NCBI GenBank assembly: GCA_023639215.1
Contig: CP097899.1
Coordinates: forward strand, 2,605,001-2,669,000
DNA from: Candidatus Pristimantibacillus lignocellulolyticus
GTDB taxonomy: Bacteria > Bacillota > Bacilli > Paenibacillales > Paenibacillaceae
DNA length: 64,000 nucleotides
Reading direction: 5' to 3'
The notes under the pieces are model-generated. The model was not told where the DNA came from and did not search any database. It saw only the letters and a list, made by a program, of their open reading frames with translations. The position numbers and the translations under genes were made by a program. Of the stretch, positions 60,287 to 64,000 are shown piece by piece (position 1 is the first letter of the stretch; each line of letters begins with the position of its first letter).

Positions 60287-61144
60287 TTGAGTTTATTGCA
60301 AGCATTAAAGGAAAGTGGAGAAAACTTATCTCCGCAAGAAAAAAATCTAGTGAATTTTTTTCTTGAGCAGCCAAGAGAGGCCGTTCAAATGTCTATTACA
60401 GAATTGGCTAAATTATCGGGAAGTAGTACTTCAACGATTTCAAGATTTTGTAGATTATTTCACGCTGAGAACTTTACAGAATTTAAAGTTAAGCTGGCGA
60501 TGGAACTTTCTGAGGAACCGACAACAAGTACGTATCAAGATATTGTAGCAGGACAGTCATTAGATCATATCGTTAATGCTATTACAGCCAATCATATTCG
60601 CTCCGTTTCAGATACTGCGAAGATACTTGATTATAGTAAGCTTCGTGAAACGATAGATGTATTGCACCATGCGAAACGAATCGATATTTACGGGATTGCT
60701 ACATCTGGTGTCGTTGCTGAAGATTTTTATCAGAAACTTATTCGTATCGGTAAAGCTGCAGCAGTTTTCGCAGATCCACATATGCAACAAACATCTGCAG
60801 CATCACTTGGCAAAGGTGATGTAGCCATCGGATTCTCTTACTCAGGTGAAACACCTGAAACTATTGAAGCACTTATAAGTGCTGCTGAGCAAGGTGCAAC
60901 AACAATTTCCGTAACGAAATATGGTGCGAATACGCTGTCTGATATTGCAGAGATTAGTCTGTTTATCTCCTCTTCTGAAGCAGGAATGCGCCGCGGAGAT
61001 ATGGCTTCGCGAATGGCTCAGCTTCATCTTGTAGATATATTATTTGTGGGGCTTGTTAGTGAGTATTTTGATGTTTATGTGCCTCGATTAGAACGTTCTT
61101 ATCAGAATGTGAAACGATTTATTGATAAAAAGGGAGGGTATTAA
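60287..61144 (+). CDS. RpiR-family regulator of the nag operon
   Basis: 285 residues, TTG start 7 nt after AAGGAGG. HTH_6 (about 1-77: MSITELAKLSGSSTSTISRFCR), SIS domain (about 120-250: IDIYGIATSGVVAEDFYQKL; IGFSYSGETPETIEALI). Second in the ROK-RpiR-nagB-nagA operon and 2 nt before nagB. Probably autoregulates the operon through the GAAAATWATTTTC sites in response to GlcNAc-6-P or GlcN-6-P (inference). Confidence 0.92.
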   Translation: MSLLQALKESGENLSPQEKNLVNFFLEQPREAVQMSITELAKLSGSSTSTISRFCRLFHAENFTEFKVKLAMELSEEPTTSTYQDIVAGQSLDHIVNAITANHIRSVSDTAKILDYSKLRETIDVLHHAKRIDIYGIATSGVVAEDFYQKLIRIGKAAAVFADPHMQQTSAASLGKGDVAIGFSYSGETPETIEALISAAEQGATTISVTKYGANTLSDIAEISLFISSSEAGMRRGDMASRMAQLHLVDILFVGLVSEYFDVYVPRLERSYQNVKRFIDKKGGY

Positions 61145-61146
61145 CG

Positions 61147-61872
61147 ATGAAAATTTTAACTTTTGATACAGAAGAGCAAATCAATGAAGCAGGGGCAGCT
61201 ATAATTGCAAGCGTGGTACAAACAAAAGCTGCGGCAGTTTTAGGATTAGCGACCGGTGGGACACCAGTTGGTATTTATAAGCAATTAGTGCAAACCTATG
61301 AGCGTGGTTTAATCAGCTTCAAGGATGTAACAACATTCAATCTTGATGAGTATGTAGGGATTGGACCAGATCATCATCAAAGTTACAATTACTATATGAA
61401 AGAAAACTTATTCAATCATGTTGATATTGACGCTGCACGTACAAATATTCCACGAGGTTTAGCTAACGATCTTGATATTGAATGTCGTCGCTATGAGCAA
61501 ATGATTGATGATGCTGGTAGTATTGATATTCAATTGCTTGGTCTTGGCCATAATGGACATATTGGCTTCAATGAACCTGCTGCTGATTTATCAAGTAGTA
61601 CTCATGTTGTTAAGTTGGCTGAGGCAACGAAAGCTGCCAATGCACGTTTCTTTACGGCAGAGGAAGAAATGCCAAGTTTAGCAATTACGATGGGTGTTGG
61701 AACAATATTAAAAGCTAAGATGTTGCTACTTGTAGTTAAGGGTGAAGATAAGGCGGAAATTGTTAAGCAAGCTTTAACGGGTCCTATTACTACGGATTGC
61801 CCAGCTTCTATGTTACAAACGCATTCTAATCTTGTCGTACTTCTGGATAATGCTGCTGGGAGCCTACTATAA
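61147..61872 (+). CDS. nagB: Glucosamine-6-phosphate deaminase
   Basis: Converts GlcN-6-P to fructose-6-P and ammonia. 241 residues, the Firmicute length (the E. coli enzyme is longer, with an allosteric tail). GLATGGTPVGIYKQL at 33-47 is the phosphate loop, catalytic D67 in FNLDEYVG, and LGLGHNGHIGFNEP at 131-144. GGGAGGG site before ATG 61147. Its TAA shares a base with the nagA ATG. Confidence 0.96.
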   Translation: MKILTFDTEEQINEAGAAIIASVVQTKAAAVLGLATGGTPVGIYKQLVQTYERGLISFKDVTTFNLDEYVGIGPDHHQSYNYYMKENLFNHVDIDAARTNIPRGLANDLDIECRRYEQMIDDAGSIDIQLLGLGHNGHIGFNEPAADLSSSTHVVKLAEATKAANARFFTAEEEMPSLAITMGVGTILKAKMLLLVVKGEDKAEIVKQALTGPITTDCPASMLQTHSNLVVLLDNAAGSLL

Positions 61873-63050
61873 TGGATAACATAAGAGCATTACTCATTAC
61901 AAATGCAAATATAGTTTTACCTGATCGTTTAATTGAGGATGGCTGGATATATAGTTGTAATGGTGAAATTGTCGCTTATGGTAACTCCAATGAGTCTTAT
62001 AATGAACTAATTGGAGAAGAAGCGCAAAAGGTAGATGGTAAAGGTGGATATGTATTACCTGGCTTTATTGATATTCACGTACATGGTGGGGCAAATCATG
62101 ATTTCATGACTGCGAAAGATGAAGAGCTAGATACGATTACTCGCTTTCATATGGAGAATGGAACAACGACGATGCTAGCAACAACAGTTACTGCATCACG
62201 CGATGAGTTAACGGAAGTTATTGACACCGTTGCAAAGTATGAGCGTAAGCCAATGCCTTATGCTCAGCTTATCGGTGTTCATCTTGAAGGCCCATTTGTT
62301 AATCCAAAGTGGAAAGGTGCACAGAATGATAATTTCATGGTAGCACCGCAGTTGGAATGGCTTGATGAATGGGTGCAGAAGTATCCAGGAGTAGTTAAAA
62401 TACAAACCTTAGCTCCTGAGATTGAGGGTGCTCCGCAATATATTCGTGCTCTCAAAGATCACGGTATTGTAGCGGCGTGTGGCCATACGGATGCAACATT
62501 TGAAGAAATTGAGTTTGCAGTAGAGCATGGCTTATCGCATGCTGTCCATACGTTCAATGCGATGCGAGCGCTTCATCATAGAGAGCCAGGCACAGTTGGT
62601 GCTGTAATGCTCAATGATAATATTACGGCTGAAGTAATAGCTGACGGTCATCATGTTCATCCAGCGGCAATAAAAATTTTATTGCAAGCTAAAGGTGCGG
62701 ATCTTGTCGTGCTTGTTACTGATGCGATGTCAGCAGCAGGTATGCCTGATGGAGAATATTTGTTAGGTGTGTTACCTGTAATTGTTGAAGATGGAACGGC
62801 TCGCTTGAAGGAAGGCGGTAGCTTGGCAGGAAGTACACTTACGATGATAAAAGGTTTCCAATATCTTATTCAAGAGGTTGGTGTATCAATCATCGAGGCG
62901 AGTCGAATTGCAAGTCTAAATCCAGCTCGTGTTATTGGAATATCGCAGCAATACGGCAGCCTTGAAGTAGGTAAGCGTGCTGATCTCCTTCTAGTAGATA
63001 AAGGACTATCAATTGATGCTGTCTTTATCGCAGGAGAGCAAACGCTATAA
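61872..63050 (+). CDS. nagA: N-acetylglucosamine-6-phosphate deacetylase
   Basis: Removes acetate from GlcNAc-6-P, the common product of MurQ, NanE and the GlcNAc kinases in this window. 392 residues, amidohydrolase barrel. Metal/active-site residues: H69 and H71 in DIHVHGG, E139 in HLEGPF, H205 in CGHTDAT, H226 in HTFNAM, catalytic D284 in VTDAMSAAG. One-base overlap with nagB. A terminator follows. Confidence 0.96.
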   Translation: MDNIRALLITNANIVLPDRLIEDGWIYSCNGEIVAYGNSNESYNELIGEEAQKVDGKGGYVLPGFIDIHVHGGANHDFMTAKDEELDTITRFHMENGTTTMLATTVTASRDELTEVIDTVAKYERKPMPYAQLIGVHLEGPFVNPKWKGAQNDNFMVAPQLEWLDEWVQKYPGVVKIQTLAPEIEGAPQYIRALKDHGIVAACGHTDATFEEIEFAVEHGLSHAVHTFNAMRALHHREPGTVGAVMLNDNITAEVIADGHHVHPAAIKILLQAKGADLVVLVTDAMSAAGMPDGEYLLGVLPVIVEDGTARLKEGGSLAGSTLTMIKGFQYLIQEVGVSIIEASRIASLNPARVIGISQQYGSLEVGKRADLLLVDKGLSIDAVFIAGEQTL

Positions 63051-63103
63051 CTTATTAGCGGTTCTTAAAGCCCGCATTTTGAATAATCAATTAACCTCAT
63101 CAA

Positions 63104-63146
63104 AAGAGACTTTCCGTTAGTTCTTTGAACTTTTGGGAAGTCTCTT
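63104..63146 (+). terminator. Terminator after nagA
   Basis: AAGAGACTTTCC-GTT-AGTTC pairs with GAACT-TTT-GGGAAGTCTCTT around TTT, giving a stem with an internal 3x3 loop, followed by ATTTTG. Same architecture as the outer stem at 51911-51986. Confidence 0.82.
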
Positions 63147-63317
63147 ATTTTGTCAACATGAAAACATTGAGCTAAATGTGCAACAGTTGCATACCATTCC
63201 TATGCTATAGTGGGAATCGGGATATTCTATTAACAAATTGTAAAATCGAAGAATATTACCCCTTAAAAAATGGAAATGTAGGTCTTATGCATTATATTAA
63301 GGCTTGTTATAATCAAC
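63147..63317. other. Leader upstream of the last lipoprotein gene
   Basis: AT-rich, with no ORF or RNA gene seen. A TATAAT hexamer (63308-63313) is the likely -10; the hexamer 17 nt upstream (TTATGC, 63285-63290) is a poor -35. Confidence 0.5.
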
Positions 63318-63333
63318 TTGTAAGCGATAACAA
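63318..63333 (+). promoter_or_regulatory. cre (CcpA) site just downstream of a -10
   Basis: TTGTAAGCGATAACAA matches the cre consensus WTGNAANCGNWNNCW at every defined position. It lies 4 nt after TATAAT (63308-63313) and 32 nt before the start codon, over the transcription start, where CcpA represses. Confidence 0.75.
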
Positions 63334-63365
63334 GAAAGACTAACAATTAATTGGGAGGTCAAGAA

Positions 63366-64000
63366 ATGAAGAAAATGTTAATGACTGTAATTATGTTTGT
63401 CCTTGTATCAACGACTGTACTAGCTGGATGTGGTAACAATGGAGGCAATAATAAACCGGCTGGAACGAATAACGGTAATGAAGCAACTCCAACACCAACT
63501 CCAACTACAGAAGTAAAGAAAGCGGAGCCATTTACGGTATCCCTTCGTCACATTCAAATTGGTGAAGCTCAGAAGTTCCGTAAAGCAATTTTGGATGATG
63601 TAGTAGCTAAGACAGAAGCAGAAGTAGAAGGTTTAACTTTCGAATTAGATGGCGTTGAAGATAGTGTAAACCGTTTCACTAAGTTACCTGCTGAAATGGC
63701 AGCTGGTAACCCACCAAAAATCTTTGACTTATTCGGTGGTGCAGGTGATGCATTGAAATATGGTGCTGCTGGTCGTTTACTTGACTTGGCACCAATTCTT
63801 ACAGAACTAGGCTTAAGCGATAGCTTCTTGAACCTAGATCAATTTACACAAGATGGTAAAGTGTATGGTTTACCTATCGGTGGTAACACAGAAGGTTTCT
63901 ACTACAATGAAGACCTATTCGCACAACTTGGAATCGCTGAGCCAACGACGTTTGAAGAGCTAGAAAAAGCAGCTCAAACATTAACTGACAATGGTTACAC
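63366..64000 (+). CDS. ABC transporter sugar-binding lipoprotein (3' truncated by window edge)
   Basis: First 211 residues of a family 1 solute-binding protein; the frame is open to position 64000. Lipobox LAGC with C22, then a linker rich in Asn, Gly, Thr and Pro (PTPTPTT). Mature part FTVSLRHIQIGEAQKFRKAI; PKIFDLFGGAGDALKYGAAG near 118; GKVYGLPIGGNTEGFYYNEDLF near 161. GGGAGG 7 nt before ATG 63366. Probably starts another importer operon under CcpA control. The ligand is unknown. Confidence 0.9.
   Translation, partial: MKKMLMTVIMFVLVSTTVLAGCGNNGGNNKPAGTNNGNEATPTPTPTTEVKKAEPFTVSLRHIQIGEAQKFRKAILDDVVAKTEAEVEGLTFELDGVEDSVNRFTKLPAEMAAGNPPKIFDLFGGAGDALKYGAAGRLLDLAPILTELGLSDSFLNLDQFTQDGKVYGLPIGGNTEGFYYNEDLFAQLGIAEPTTFEELEKAAQTLTDNGY

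Noticed and set aside
1..64000. CRISPR arrays, tRNA/rRNA genes, insertion sequences, prophage genes, known riboswitches
   Set aside because: Looked for characteristic repeats, cloverleaf ends, transposase or integrase motifs and purine/glmS-type leaders; none seen.

Overview
The window comes from a low-GC, endospore-former-type Firmicute and looks most like Paenibacillaceae. Supporting signs are strong AGGAGG ribosome sites, many CUT1-type sugar ABC importers with Asn/Gly/Thr-rich lipoprotein linkers, YesM/YesN-type two-component pairs, RpiR regulators, and CcpA (cre) sites. No rRNA, tRNA, CRISPR array, phage or insertion sequence was seen. The species call is inference.

Layout. (1) 1-5068: end of a sugar ABC importer operon with two cytoplasmic glycosidases, a GcnA-like GH20 and a GH35 beta-galactosidase. 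(2) 5069-6044: decayed DNA with a histidine kinase stump, an unidentified minus-strand remnant and a 29-residue membrane-protein ORF. (3) 6045-14947: nucleoside salvage, with deoD, a Crp/Fnr regulator, deoB, a BMP-type nucleoside importer (nupNOPQ) and an AzgA-type purine permease. A TGTGA-N6-TCACA palindrome lies in front of deoD. (4) 15028-25582: AraC regulator divergent from a GH3 enzyme, then an Lpl-type importer with its YesN/YesM pair. (5) 25825-33124: a complete sialic acid operon (nanA, ABC importer, nanE, nanK, RpiR regulator, YhcH/NanQ protein). (6) 33287-36879: FadR-type regulator divergent from glcD-glcF. (7) 37002-49610: an N-acetylmuramic acid / cell-wall recovery cluster (RpiR regulator, murQ, ABC importer, anmK, tandem GNAT, PIG-L protein, namZ, nagZ, BadF-type kinase). 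(8) 49688-55456: an Eis-like acetyltransferase, an SDR and a second YesM/YesN pair. (9) 55683-63050: third importer, then ROK kinase, RpiR regulator, nagB, nagA. (10) 63366 to the end: a partial binding lipoprotein behind a good cre site.

How it fits together. Sialic acid (via ManNAc-6-P), MurNAc and GlcNAc all converge on GlcNAc-6-P and then, through the single nagA-nagB pair here, on fructose-6-P. Each amino-sugar branch carries its own RpiR gene, and each has a different A/T-rich palindrome at or near its promoter. NamZ and NagZ have no signal peptide, so cell-wall fragments appear to be imported intact and split in the cytoplasm. The tandem GNAT and the PIG-L protein with an altered AHxxD motif, translationally coupled inside this cluster, are the best candidates for an under-described step.
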